From contig CAVZAB010000017.1 in assembly GCA_963773155.1 (NCBI GenBank), positions 108,549-172,548 of the forward strand: a stretch of 64,000 bases of DNA. The letters run 5' to 3'. Within the stretch, counting starts at the first letter, position 1; each line of letters begins with the position of its first letter. Shown here one piece after another: positions 44,730 to 53,972 of this stretch. The DNA comes from CAVZAB01 sp963773155. GTDB taxonomy: Bacteria > Pseudomonadota > Alphaproteobacteria > Rhizobiales > Beijerinckiaceae. The notes under the pieces were generated by a model, which worked only from the letters and a program-made list of their open reading frames with translations, was not told the DNA's origin and ran no database searches. A program made the translations under genes and the position numbers.

Positions 44730-45023
44730 CTATTCCACGCCTTCGACGACCCGCATGTCGCGTTCCGCGGCTCCATCCAGCGCCTTGAGCGCGATGCTGT
44801 ATTCGGGCGAATCGTACAGGGCCATTGCCTGGGCAAGGCTGGGAAACTCGACGATCACCGTCCGCTGCGCAATGCCGGCCTCGTAGGCCTTGGATGCCGG
44901 GCCGCGGGCCAGAAACTTCCCCCCGGCCGCCACTATAGCGGGTCCCGCGATCTTCGCATAGGCTGCCAGCTTGTCGGGGTTCGAAATCGAGCGGTAACAG
45001 GAAATAACATAGGCCTTCGGCAT
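44730..45023 (-). CDS. DUF1330 domain-containing protein
   Basis: A 97-residue protein of the DUF1330 (dimeric alpha-beta barrel) family and of the usual family length. It starts MPKAYVISCYRSISNPDKLAAY and contains FLARGPASKAYEAG and VIVEFPSLAQAMALYDSPEY, the conserved core. GGGAG precedes the ATG. Function of the family is unknown; the fold suggests a small-molecule enzyme or binding role. Antisense to the tail of a decayed MFS region and divergent from the large membrane protein at 45210. Confidence 0.88.
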   Translation of the reverse strand: MPKAYVISCYRSISNPDKLAAYAKIAGPAIVAAGGKFLARGPASKAYEAGIAQRTVIVEFPSLAQAMALYDSPEYSIALKALDGAAERDMRVVEGVE

Positions 45024-45209
45024 GCTAAGCTCCCAGCAACCAGTAAAACGGCCGCAGCAGGAGATCGCGATCTGACAATTGGGTCAAGTCTCGGCGCCGG
45101 CGCTTCGCACAGCGGCGGGGAAACCCTATTCCCGCCCGATTTGCTCGTGATAGAGACGGCCAGAACAGCGGCGCTGTCGTCGCGCTATATTACAACGGAG
45201 TAAATAGCG

Positions 45210-46322
45210 ATGCCTTGGTCACCGGTTTGGCCAGTAACGGGCCTCGTCTTGGCGGCGTTGACCTGCGGGTTCCTCGTCCTGCCTGGGAGCCTGAATGCCC
45301 TCGACTTCGTGGCGCATTCCGATGATCCCGTTGCAGCCGTCGATTTTGGTCTCGCAGAAGTCGCGACAGCGGAACGCCTAAACCGAGAGATCGAAACGGC
45401 GCGCAAAGAGGCCGACCACGAGATGGTCGAAAGCCTCGCGGCGCTCGCTACCAATCGCCATATCGAGGTCAGAGCTATCGTTCCCTCCGACAACGATCCT
45501 CCGCCATCCCAGTCGGATCAAGGGCTGCAGGATTTTATCCGGGGCTTTTCAGATGGCACATCGACCTCGACCGCCGGTTATGCTGGAAGTTTGGCCAGCG
45601 ACGTTAGCGGCTATGGCGATCTGCGCGACCTTGTCGGAGAGGGACGCAAGCTCGCAAGAGGCGAAAAAGCCGACGAATTGCTAATCGGCCTCGCCAGCGC
45701 TGGTCTGGTAGTCAGCGGCGCGACATGGCTGTCGCTCGGCGCTGCCCTTCCCGCGCGTGGCGGCCTCACTCTGACCAAGGCAATGGTCCGAGCCGGACGG
45801 CTCTCGAAACCCCTGGCCGCCTCGCTGTCCCGGCTGGTCGTCCTTTCGGTCGACCGCAAAGCTGCGGCCGACAGTCTCGCGGCGCTCGCCAGGTTCGATC
45901 TTTCGGCGGCGCGGCGGACGGCGCTTGCCACCCTTAAGCCTGGCGCGATGCACGAAATCGAGGCGCTCGGCGCCAATACGGGCCGCCTCTATCAGCGCCT
46001 CGGCGCGCGCGGCACGCAGCAAGTCTTCAGCCTCGCAGAGAGCACGGACGAAGTCGCGCGGGCAGCCAATCTGGCGCAGGCCAAGGGCCCGATGACCCTC
46101 GCTGTTCTGCGGCTTCTCGGTCGCTCTGCCCTTCTTGCCGGTGCCTTCAGCCTGACATTGCTTGGCTGGCTTGCCACCGCCGGGCTCTATCTTGTCGGGC
46201 TTGCCTGCCTGGCCAGGCGTTTTGGTCTTTGGATCGGTCGCAGGTTGTGGCGAGGTCGACGCGGCTGGCTGCCGAAACCTCACGCTTTAATGGCCAGCGT
46301 CCAAATCCGGCAAGCGGCTTGA
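45210..46322 (+). CDS. Membrane protein of unknown function, 370 residues
   Basis: The protein has an N-terminal hydrophobic segment (VTGLVLAALTCGFLVLPG), a periplasmic-looking acidic region with a coiled stretch (RLNREIETARKEADHEMVESLA), a glycine/serine-rich part (FSDGTSTSTAGYAGSLASDVSGYGDLRDLVGEG), a hydrophobic hairpin (LLIGLASAGLVVSGATWLSLGAALPA), and C-terminal membrane segments (LLAGAFSLTLLGWLATAGLYLVGLACL). It is started by GGAG 9 bp before the ATG. I do not recognise a characterised family. The central part recalls hydrophobic hairpin regions of conserved proteobacterial inner-membrane proteins near GDIRDL motifs. It stands alone between convergent or divergent genes. Confidence 0.75.
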   Translation: MPWSPVWPVTGLVLAALTCGFLVLPGSLNALDFVAHSDDPVAAVDFGLAEVATAERLNREIETARKEADHEMVESLAALATNRHIEVRAIVPSDNDPPPSQSDQGLQDFIRGFSDGTSTSTAGYAGSLASDVSGYGDLRDLVGEGRKLARGEKADELLIGLASAGLVVSGATWLSLGAALPARGGLTLTKAMVRAGRLSKPLAASLSRLVVLSVDRKAAADSLAALARFDLSAARRTALATLKPGAMHEIEALGANTGRLYQRLGARGTQQVFSLAESTDEVARAANLAQAKGPMTLAVLRLLGRSALLAGAFSLTLLGWLATAGLYLVGLACLARRFGLWIGRRLWRGRRGWLPKPHALMASVQIRQAA

Positions 46323-46412
46323 CGCCGCCTGGTGGGTCAACAAAAATGACGGCAAATATAAGATCCGCTTCGGCCCTGTCTGGGCGAAGCTGGCAAACCG
46401 GGAGGGGCTCCA

Positions 46413-47459
46413 ATGGCGCAGGCAAACGCACTGCCGAAGCTGCATAATGCGATGTGGCCGGGCCTCGTCGGCAAAGGCCCCGATTCGGAACCGCCGCTCG
46501 GTCTCGACACCATGCTCGACCTCACGGCTGCCGCGAATGTCGGCGGTGTCAAGTTCGACGGCGTCGACCTCTTTCTGGCCGACCCTCACACGTCGATCGA
46601 TTCATCCGACGACGCGATTGGATTGTTGGCCGACAAGATCGCCGCCAAAGGTCTGGTGGTAGGCTCAGTAGTTGCGCCGGTCTGGCCGCCGGTCGGCGGC
46701 GGATCCGCGATGGGCGATGCGCAGGAAACCCGGCGCTTCAACGAACAAGTTCGCAAGGCATGCCGGATCGCCCGCAAATTGCGCGCACTTGGAATCAGGC
46801 CCTATGGCATCGTGCGGATCGACTCGGCCACAAGTGTTGCCGAATGGGCGAAAGACCCGGTCGCCAACACGAAACGCATTGCGGCGACCTTCAGACAGGC
46901 CTGTGACATTGCGGAAGATCACGGCGAGCGGCTCGCGGCGGAAGGCGAGATATGCTGGGGCGGCATGCATAGCTGGAGGACGATGCTCGACCTCCTCGAG
47001 ACCGTCGATCGACCGCAGACGTTGGGCTTCCAGGCCGACATGGCGCACACTTTGCTCTATACTCTCGGCTACAACGCACCCGAGGACCGCATGCTGCCAA
47101 AGGACTTTTCCTGGGAGCAAAGGGAGGTTTTCCAAGCGGCGCTGAAGAAGCTTACGTCAGCCCTGCGGCCATGGACCATAGACTTTCACGTTGCCCAGAA
47201 CGACGCCACCGTGAAGGGCATGGGATCGCATGACAAGACTGGGCGGCATTGTCTGGTCGCCGACCCCAACGGCAAGCTCGATATTACCCACGATGCGGGC
47301 TATTGGCTTCGCGACGAAAACGGCCAGCCGACCCGCGCGTTCCAGCACATTTGCTGGGATGGCTGCATGTTCCCCAATAACACGATGATGAAGACGCAGA
47401 CTTGGAACGATGTTCTGGCCGCGATGATCAAGGTCCGCAGTGCGCATGGCTGGAATTAA
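46413..47459 (+). CDS. TIM-barrel sugar isomerase/epimerase-like protein (xylose isomerase-like)
   Basis: A 348-residue protein of the AP endonuclease 2/xylose isomerase-like fold. Its metal-site segments are LAAEGEICWGGMH, QADMAHTLLYTLG, DFHVAQNDATV and GHICWDG-like FQHICWDGCMF. It would isomerise or epimerise a sugar or polyol derivative in the cytoplasm. Start fixed by GGGAGGGG upstream of the ATG at 46413. First gene of a three-gene operon (14 bp gap to the oxidoreductase, then the second epimerase), and convergent with a sugar ABC operon. Confidence 0.85.
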   Translation: MAQANALPKLHNAMWPGLVGKGPDSEPPLGLDTMLDLTAAANVGGVKFDGVDLFLADPHTSIDSSDDAIGLLADKIAAKGLVVGSVVAPVWPPVGGGSAMGDAQETRRFNEQVRKACRIARKLRALGIRPYGIVRIDSATSVAEWAKDPVANTKRIAATFRQACDIAEDHGERLAAEGEICWGGMHSWRTMLDLLETVDRPQTLGFQADMAHTLLYTLGYNAPEDRMLPKDFSWEQREVFQAALKKLTSALRPWTIDFHVAQNDATVKGMGSHDKTGRHCLVADPNGKLDITHDAGYWLRDENGQPTRAFQHICWDGCMFPNNTMMKTQTWNDVLAAMIKVRSAHGWN

Positions 47460-47473
47460 TCGGGATAGCAAAT

Positions 47474-48621
47474 ATGGCTTCGAAAAAGACAATAAATATT
47501 GGCCTAATCGGTTATGGCTTCATGGGTCGCACCCATTCGAACGCATTCGACAAGGTCAACCACTTCTTCGATCTCGGCTACACGCCCGTGCTCGCCGGCA
47601 TCTGCGGCCGCGACGCCGGCAAGGTCGAGGCTTTCGCCAACCAATGGGGCTATAAGTCGAGCGAGACGGATTGGCGGCGGCTGATCGAGCGCAAGGATAT
47701 CGACCTCATCGATATTGCCAGTCCGAACGACACCCATGCCGAAATCGCGATTGCCGCGGCGCAAGCTGGCAAAATGGTGATGTGCGAGAAGCCGCTCGGC
47801 CGCAATGCCGCTGAGGCCTTGCGGATGGTCAAGGCGGTCGAGGCGGCGAATGTCCGCAATATGGTCTGGTACAATTATCGCCGCGTACCAGCCGTAACGC
47901 TTGCCAAGCAATTGGTCGACGAGGGCCGCCTCGGTCGGATTTTCCACTATCGAGCAAAATTCCTTCAGGATTGGACTATTGCCAAGGATTTGCCGCAGGG
48001 CGGCGCCGGCTTGTGGCGGCTCGATGCCGCCGTCGCCGGCAGCGGCGTCACCGGCGACCTTCTCGCCCATTGCATCGACACGGCAATGTGGCTCAACGGC
48101 GGCATTACTGAAGTGACGGCGATGACCGAGACCTTCATCAAGGAGCGCCATCACACGCTCACCGGCAAAATCGAAAAGGTCGACATCGACGATGCCAGCG
48201 CCTTTCTGGCTCGCTTCAGCAACGGTTCGCTTGCGACTTTCGAGGCGACCCGCTATGCGCGCGGACACAAGGCGCTGTATACGTTCGAGATCAACGGCGA
48301 GCACGCCTCGATTTTCTGGGATCTTCACGATCTCCACCGCCTGCAATTCTTTGATCATCGTGATGAAGGCCGTCTAAGGGGATGGCGTCGATTCATGTCA
48401 CGGATGGTGACCATCCCTATATGAAGCATTGGTGGGTGCCCGGCCTGCAAATCGGCTACGAGCATACGTTCATCCACCAAGTCGCGGATTTCCTTACTGC
48501 CCTTGACGGGTCCTCTGCGCCTGCAGCCCCCACTTTTCGTGACGCTCTGGCCACCGATCGCGTGACCGATGCGGTGTTGCAATCGGCGCGGACTAGGCAC
48601 TGGGAAACGGTGCAGGGCTGA
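47474..48621 (+). pseudogene. Gfo/Idh/MocA oxidoreductase, frameshifted near 48384
   Basis: From the ATG at 47474 the protein reads as a normal Gfo/Idh/MocA dehydrogenase: NAD(P) motif GLIGYGFMGRTHSNAF, CEKPLGRN with the catalytic lysine, and GVTGDLLAHCIDTAMWL with the histidine and aspartate of the active site. The frame ends early after LRGWRRFMSRMVTIPI, while the missing C-terminus (SIHVTDGDHPYMKHWWVPG, then YEHTFIHQVADFL) continues in another frame to 48621. One missing base (or two extra) between 48378 and 48390 explains it. A full protein would be about 382 residues. This could be a base error in an otherwise intact operon gene, as both flanking genes look functional. Confidence 0.85.
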
Positions 48622-48703
48622 ACCAGGCATTGCCTTCGCGCCGGCTTGGCTGTACGGCGTTCGGCAGCCGGTCCATGCCGGATCGACTAGACAGGAGGCG
48701 CTC

Positions 48704-49552
48704 ATGCGCATCGGTTTCAACATGCTGCTGTGGACCGGCCACGTTCGAGCCGAGCACGAGCCCATTCTCGAGGACATCAAGAAGACGGGATATGACGGAG
48801 TTGAAATTCCGCTGTTCGAAGGCGATCCCGCTCATTATGCCAAGCTCGGCCGGACGCTCGATTCACTGGGATTGCAGCGCACGGCGCTGGCGGTTTTTCC
48901 CACATTGGAGGTCAATCCGATCGGGGCCGAGAAGTCGCAGCGCGATGGTGCCCTCAAACACATGACCTGGGCGATTGAATGTTGTGCCGCGCTTGGCGCC
49001 CATCAGGTTGCCGGACCGATCCATTCAACGATCGGACATTTTTCGGGGGAGGGCCCGAGCCTCGACGAGCGCCGCCGGGGTGCCGATTTCCACCGAGCCG
49101 TCGGCGACGTCGCAAAAGAGCGCAATGTCACGCTCGTGGTAGAAGCGCTCAACCGTTTCGAATGTTATTTTTTGACGACGATGACCGAGCTCAGCGCCTA
49201 TCTCGACGAGGTCGACCATCCGCAAGTCACCGGCATGTACGACACGTTTCACGCGAATATCGAGGAGAAACATCCCATTGCCGCCATCGGAACTCTTGGT
49301 CGGCATCTCTCCCATGTCCACATCTCCGAAAACGACCGGGGAACGCCTGGCCGCGGCCATGTCGACTTGAAGGCAACCTTCAAGGCCCTGAAGGCATCGG
49401 GTTACGACGGCTGGCTAACAATTGAGGCCTTTGGCCGATCGCTACCTCAATTGGCGGCAGCGACCAGGATATGGCGCGACCTCTTTCCTGACCCAACGCA
49501 GGTCTACCGCGAAGGGTTTCGCGTTATAAGAGATGGCTGGCATGCCGTGTGA
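48704..49552 (+). CDS. D-tagatose/D-psicose 3-epimerase-family sugar epimerase
   Basis: A 282-residue TIM-barrel epimerase. The four metal ligands expected for D-tagatose 3-epimerase are all present: E147 (VVEALNRFE), D180 (YDTFHANIEE), H206 (HVHISENDRGTPGRGH) and E241 (TIEAFG). The HISENDRGTPG stretch is typical of the family. It interconverts ketohexoses at C3. The ATG at 48704 has AGGAGG upstream. Its placement with a Gfo/Idh dehydrogenase and a second TIM-barrel enzyme fits the recently recognised oxidation-epimerisation routes for rare sugars. Confidence 0.9.
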   Translation: MRIGFNMLLWTGHVRAEHEPILEDIKKTGYDGVEIPLFEGDPAHYAKLGRTLDSLGLQRTALAVFPTLEVNPIGAEKSQRDGALKHMTWAIECCAALGAHQVAGPIHSTIGHFSGEGPSLDERRRGADFHRAVGDVAKERNVTLVVEALNRFECYFLTTMTELSAYLDEVDHPQVTGMYDTFHANIEEKHPIAAIGTLGRHLSHVHISENDRGTPGRGHVDLKATFKALKASGYDGWLTIEAFGRSLPQLAAATRIWRDLFPDPTQVYREGFRVIRDGWHAV

Positions 49553-49683
49553 TCGATGCCACGGCATTCCCGAAACATCGTTCACAGCGTGTAATGCGGC
49601 GGTTGGAAACAAAGGTGATGGCTTGAACATCCGCCCCAAATTCGCGCCTGCTCTGTCGAAACGCGGCAGATAGGCCAGACAAA

Positions 49684-50751
49684 TCAATGGCGAGTTAAAC
49701 GCCTGCCGTCCGCGCCGAAAATGTGCATGCGGCTTAGGTCCCAACCAAAGCGGACCGGCTCGTCAATGGTCATGCGGACTTTGGCGTTAACCGTCGCCCG
49801 CAACGCCAAATCACCTTGGCGGATTGTTACGATCTTTTCGGCACCATGATTCTCGACGTCATGCACGCGGCCGGGATACGGCTCGATCGGTCCGATTCTG
49901 ACATCTTCCGCGCGCACGCCCAATGTCACGCGGTCGCCCGGCCCACTCTCGGCGGGCCGAAGCAAGATCGACATTTCCGCCGCTACGGCGACAGCCCCGT
50001 CGGCACGGACCGCTCCGTTCATCAGGTTCATCGCCGGCGAACCCACGAAACCGGCAACAAAAATATTCGCGGGACGGTTGTAGATTTCGGCCGGGGTGCC
50101 GATCTGGACTAAGCGTCCGGCCTCAAGGACGCCTATTTTGTCCGCCATCGACATCGCCTCGATTTGGTCATGCGTTACGAACAAGAAAGTCGCACCGAGT
50201 TTTGTCTGCAGGTCCTTCAATTCTGCCCGCAGCGACTCGCGCAGCTTCGCATCAAGATTTGACAAGGGTTCATCCATGAGGAATATGCGCGGCCGGCGCA
50301 CGATCGCCCTGCCGATGGAAACGCGTTGCATCTCGCCGCCCGATAGTCGATCCGTCTTGCGATCCAAAAGATGCTCGATTCGAACGATCTTCGCCGCCTT
50401 TGCAACCCGGTCGTTGATTTCTTCCGGCGCTAATCCCCTCGATTTCGGCTTTAGTGGAAATTCCAGATTTTCGCGGACGGTATAGCGCGGATAGAGCGAA
50501 TATTGCTGGAGCACAAGTGCAACGTCTCGTTCGGCGGCGCTCCAATTGCTAACGTCGCGATCGGCGATCGAAATCGTCCCCGATTGCGCCCGCTCGAGCC
50601 CCGCGATCAGCCGCAATGTCGTCGTCTTTCCGGCCCCGGTCGGACCGAGCAACACAAAAAACTGGCCGTCATCTATTTCGAGGCTGATGTCATCAATCGC
50701 CGTTTTTGAGCCAAACAATTTTGTGACATGGTCAAGTCTTACCTTTGCCAT
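49684..50751 (-). CDS. Carbohydrate ABC transporter ATPase (UgpC/MalK type), second
   Basis: A 355-residue ATPase. Walker A GPTGAGKTTT, Q-loop VLQQYSLYPR, signature LSGGEMQRVS and Walker B RIFLMDEPLSNLDA, followed by a C-terminal TOBE-type domain (GVRAEDVRIG). It energises sugar uptake with the paired ATPase encoded immediately upstream; the start at 50751 lies 1 bp after that gene's stop. The Q and LSGGEM features match its partner, so the two probably form a heterodimer, as GlpS/GlpT do in the rhizobial glycerol transporter. Confidence 0.92.
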   Translation of the reverse strand: MAKVRLDHVTKLFGSKTAIDDISLEIDDGQFFVLLGPTGAGKTTTLRLIAGLERAQSGTISIADRDVSNWSAAERDVALVLQQYSLYPRYTVRENLEFPLKPKSRGLAPEEINDRVAKAAKIVRIEHLLDRKTDRLSGGEMQRVSIGRAIVRRPRIFLMDEPLSNLDAKLRESLRAELKDLQTKLGATFLFVTHDQIEAMSMADKIGVLEAGRLVQIGTPAEIYNRPANIFVAGFVGSPAMNLMNGAVRADGAVAVAAEMSILLRPAESGPGDRVTLGVRAEDVRIGPIEPYPGRVHDVENHGAEKIVTIRQGDLALRATVNAKVRMTIDEPVRFGWDLSRMHIFGADGRRLTRH

Positions 50752-50752
50752 G

Positions 50753-51865
50753 TCATGCTCCGTTGGCACCAGCCAGTGAGGTGCCCGTTTTGGTGTCGAA
50801 GAAATGCAATTGCAACTCGTCGAGACGCGCCCAAACTGGGTCTCCATTGCGCCCAACAAAGCCGCTTGATGTCCTCGCCCGCAACCATTGGCCGCCCAGT
50901 TTTAGATCGACGATGTCGTAGGCACCAAGTGGCTCGACTATATCGGCGATAACCGGCACAAATCCGTCTTGGGGCTGACGGGCCACCAGCACCCCCTCCG
51001 GACGAATTCCGATCGTCAGATCATTTGACCTGCCGGCCTCGGCAATACGGCTCGGCAACGGGCCGGTATATTCGAATTCAGCGTCCTGATCACCGAGCAC
51101 CAGTTTGATACCCGCACCGGAGCTGCGCAGCGCCGCCTTCGACACATTCATGACCGGGCTGCCGACAAATTGCGCGACAAAGAGATTTGCCGGATTGTGA
51201 TAGACGTTCGTAGGCGTACCCACTTGCTGCAAGACGCCATCGTTCATAATCGCAATGCGATCGGCAAGCGCCATCGCCTCTGTCTGGTCGTGGGTCACAT
51301 AGACGGTTGTCGCGCCGTTTTGGAGATGCAGGCGCTTTAACTCGGTCCGCATCCCCTCGCGCAGCTTGGCATCGAGTGCCCCGATGGGTTCATCCATCAG
51401 CAACGCCTTGGGTCGTCGCACCAAGGCGCGGCCGATCGCCACCCGTTGCATGTCACCCCCCGAAAGCGCCGACGGACGCGAGGCCAGAAGATGGTCGATG
51501 CCCAGCGATGCCGCAACGCGCCGCACCTGCAAATCGGTTTCGGACCGATCGATCCTTGCGGCACGGAGTGGGAAGGCGATATTTTCGTACGCGGTCAAGT
51601 GCGGATAAAGCGCATAGAGTTGGAAAACAAATGCGATATCCCGATCAGCAGCCTGCAGGTCCTGTACCGGCCTTCCGTCAATCGAGATTAGACCACGGTC
51701 GATCTCTTCGAGACCAGCGATGGCCCGCAAGGTGGTTGTCTTGCCACAGCCCGACGGGCCAAGAAGCACCACGAACTCGCGATCACGAATCTGCAGATTG
51801 AGCTGCCTAATGACATAATGCTCACCAAAATACTTCTCGACATCACGCAAAATGATTTCGGCCAT
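50753..51865 (-). CDS. Carbohydrate ABC transporter ATPase (UgpC/MalK type), first
   Basis: A 370-residue ATPase. Walker A GPSGCGKTTT, signature LSGGDMQRVA, Walker B ALLMDEPIGALDA and a C-terminal regulatory region. The ATG at 51865 is preferred over an in-frame TTG at 51880. In sequence it is clearly different from the second ATPase, which argues for two distinct subunits of one heterodimeric transporter rather than a duplication. The divergent arrangement of the catabolic operon and its position after the small membrane protein fit the glycerol-type GlpSTPQ transporters. Confidence 0.92.
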   Translation of the reverse strand: MAEIILRDVEKYFGEHYVIRQLNLQIRDREFVVLLGPSGCGKTTTLRAIAGLEEIDRGLISIDGRPVQDLQAADRDIAFVFQLYALYPHLTAYENIAFPLRAARIDRSETDLQVRRVAASLGIDHLLASRPSALSGGDMQRVAIGRALVRRPKALLMDEPIGALDAKLREGMRTELKRLHLQNGATTVYVTHDQTEAMALADRIAIMNDGVLQQVGTPTNVYHNPANLFVAQFVGSPVMNVSKAALRSSGAGIKLVLGDQDAEFEYTGPLPSRIAEAGRSNDLTIGIRPEGVLVARQPQDGFVPVIADIVEPLGAYDIVDLKLGGQWLRARTSSGFVGRNGDPVWARLDELQLHFFDTKTGTSLAGANGA

Positions 51866-51882
51866 GGACGCTTCAACCAATT

Positions 51883-52077
51883 CTAAGTCGGGTTGGAGGC
51901 GAAACGCGCAAATATGCTGAACGCAATCAGTCCCGCCAAGGTTATCGTCACGCTGTAGCTATGCAGGAATTCGCTCCACGGCTGGCACAGGCTGAAAAAG
52001 CCGAAAAGCATCAGGAATATCGCGAACGGAACGATGAAACGGCCGCATATTTCCCGGAAATTCTGGTTGTTGGGCAT
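51883..52077 (-). CDS. Small two-helix membrane protein in sugar ABC operon
   Basis: A 64-residue protein starting MPNNQNFREICGRFIV with two hydrophobic segments (IVPFAIFLMLFGFFSLC and SVTITLAGLIAFSIFARF). It lies between the second permease (10-bp gap) and the first ATPase (17-bp gap), so it is part of the operon. A small membrane protein in the same position is known from the rhizobial glycerol transporter operon (there DUF2160), but I cannot confirm homology. It may stabilise the permease complex. Confidence 0.75.
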   Translation of the reverse strand: MPNNQNFREICGRFIVPFAIFLMLFGFFSLCQPWSEFLHSYSVTITLAGLIAFSIFARFASNPT

Positions 52078-52087
52078 GGCCTATCCG

Positions 52088-53044
52088 CTATTTTCTGATG
52101 GCACCGAAGGTTACGCCACGAAGCAGGTGGTTTCTCAAGGCGAAGGTAAAGATGGCTACCGGAAGCAAAAAAAGTACGCTGCCGGCGGCAATCGCTGTCC
52201 AATCGGTTATGCCTGACCCGAGCTGAGCCGGAATAAAGGGTGGCGCTGTTTGTGCGTTGCGGTTGGTCATCATCAAAGCGAAGGCATATTCATTCCAGGC
52301 CGTTATGAAGCAGAAGACGGCAGTTGCCGCTATGCCGGTTGCCGCCTCAGGCAGTACAATCTTGAAGAATGACTGCATGCGCGTGTAGCCGTCGACTAGC
52401 GCCGCCTCCTCGTATTCCTTGGGAATTTCGTCAATGAAACCCTTCATCAGCCAAACCGAAAACGACAGGTTGAATGCAGTGTACAAAATGATAAGCCCCA
52501 AGTGAGTGTCGACTAGTCCAACCATGCGATACATGAGGAACATAGGAATCGCGACAACGACAGGTGGCAGCATCCGAGTCGATAGAATGAAGAAAAGCAA
52601 ATCGTCCTCGCCGGCGATCCGGAATCGGGAAAAGCCATAGGCGGTCAATACGCCCAGTGCTACGGCGATCAATGTGCTGGCAATGGCGATGATAAGACTA
52701 TTGAGAAAGCGGCTCGGATAGGCCGACATTTGCGGACTGTCGCCCACCTTCAAAATTCGCTCGCCCGCATCGAAAATCCGCTGTTCCCACCAAGGGGCCG
52801 CCTCGTAGGTCTTGCGGTCGACCGGTTTGGACAATTGCACGCGCTTGGTGAAGAGCTTGATGAAGGGCGTCGTCTCCGGCACGAAGAACACGGTCGGGGG
52901 AACCGTCGTTGCAAGGTTTCTGGGTTTAAATGCCGTCGACCCTATCCAGTAGATCGGCGCCAGAAAGACAATGGTGACGGCAAAGACGGCAGCGATCGCC
53001 AGCCTGTTCAGGAGTTTCTGACGTGCCGAGCGGACCGCAGCCAT
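52088..53044 (-). CDS. Carbohydrate ABC transporter permease, MalG type
   Basis: A 318-residue CUT1-type permease. The EAA loop EYEEAALVDGYTRMQSFFKIVLP lies before the last membrane segments; LLFFILSTRMLPPVVVAIPMFLMYR is a typical MalG-type segment. An unusually long first periplasmic loop (about residues 43-105, with YEAAPWWEQRIFDAGER) is seen. The start at 53044 is 1 bp after the stop of the preceding permease, so the pair is translationally coupled. Confidence 0.92.
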   Translation of the reverse strand: MAAVRSARQKLLNRLAIAAVFAVTIVFLAPIYWIGSTAFKPRNLATTVPPTVFFVPETTPFIKLFTKRVQLSKPVDRKTYEAAPWWEQRIFDAGERILKVGDSPQMSAYPSRFLNSLIIAIASTLIAVALGVLTAYGFSRFRIAGEDDLLFFILSTRMLPPVVVAIPMFLMYRMVGLVDTHLGLIILYTAFNLSFSVWLMKGFIDEIPKEYEEAALVDGYTRMQSFFKIVLPEAATGIAATAVFCFITAWNEYAFALMMTNRNAQTAPPFIPAQLGSGITDWTAIAAGSVLFLLPVAIFTFALRNHLLRGVTFGAIRK

Positions 53045-53045
53045 G

Positions 53046-53939
53046 TCAGCGTTCCTTGACCTTGTTCAGATAGCGCACGTAAATGTTGGTTATCGCCAAA
53101 ACCATTATCAGGACGATATAGGCCAGCGCACAGGATTTGCCGGTTTGCCATTCTTGAAAGGCCTGTTTGTACAGCTTGATTGCGATCAATTCGGTTGTTG
53201 GCTGGCTACTCATGATGTAGGCGAGGTCGAAGGTCTTGAATGCCTCCATGGTCCGGAAGATAATGGCGATCAAAAGCAGCGGCGCAACAAGCGGCAGAGT
53301 AATGCGGCTGAAGGTGTACCAGGCGCCGGCTCTATCAATAGCGGCAGCCTCGTAGAGATGTTTCGGCACGGCCGAAAGACCAGCTAGCGACAACAGCATA
53401 ACGAATGGCGACCACATCCAAATGTCGGTTATCGCTACGGCGAAAATCGCTGCATCGGGATCCGAGAGCCAGGCAAAATCGCCGAGCCCGAAAATATAAT
53501 TGATGATTCCCCAGGACGGGCTGTACAGCAATTGCCAGAACAATCCCACGACGGCAGCCGACATCATCATCGGTAAGAGCAGCAATGTCGTGACAAAGCC
53601 TTTGAAGGGAATCACACGATTGAGCAGCAACGCCATGCCGAAGCCAACGAAAACCTGCCCGGTTACAGAAATGATCACGTATTTCGCGGTCACAGTGAAG
53701 TTTCGCCAGACATTCTCATCGCCGAGCAGTTCGCGGTAGTTCTTCAAGCCAACATAGGTGGCAGGAACATTAGCGGAGGCGCTGAATTCAGTGAAGGAAT
53801 AGCCCAGCGAATAGATCAACGGAAAAATATTGAAGAGGATCAGAAAACATATGGTCGGCAGGATGAATAGGTTGCGAATCGCCAAATCGCTCAGACCCCG
53901 AGCGGCAGCCTGTGCGTCGTGGTCAAGTCTTGTGAGCAA
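53046..53939 (-). CDS. Carbohydrate ABC transporter permease, MalF type
   Basis: A 297-residue CUT1-type permease with six membrane segments. The EAA loop reads LYEAAAIDRAGAWYTFSRITLP. It partners the MalG-type protein next to it. The start at 53939 lies 96 bp after the binding-protein stop, a gap filled by a large stem-loop. Confidence 0.92.
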   Translation of the reverse strand: MLTRLDHDAQAAARGLSDLAIRNLFILPTICFLILFNIFPLIYSLGYSFTEFSASANVPATYVGLKNYRELLGDENVWRNFTVTAKYVIISVTGQVFVGFGMALLLNRVIPFKGFVTTLLLLPMMMSAAVVGLFWQLLYSPSWGIINYIFGLGDFAWLSDPDAAIFAVAITDIWMWSPFVMLLSLAGLSAVPKHLYEAAAIDRAGAWYTFSRITLPLVAPLLLIAIIFRTMEAFKTFDLAYIMSSQPTTELIAIKLYKQAFQEWQTGKSCALAYIVLIMVLAITNIYVRYLNKVKER

Positions 53940-53972
53940 CGTCAGTCCCCCTGTCGCTACCTAACCCGATCA

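Noticed and set aside
44040..45203. A 387-residue plus-strand open frame taken as one gene
   Set aside because: Only the first part resembles a MFS protein; the resemblance then moves to another frame and ends at 44593, and the rest covers the antisense of the DUF1330 gene.
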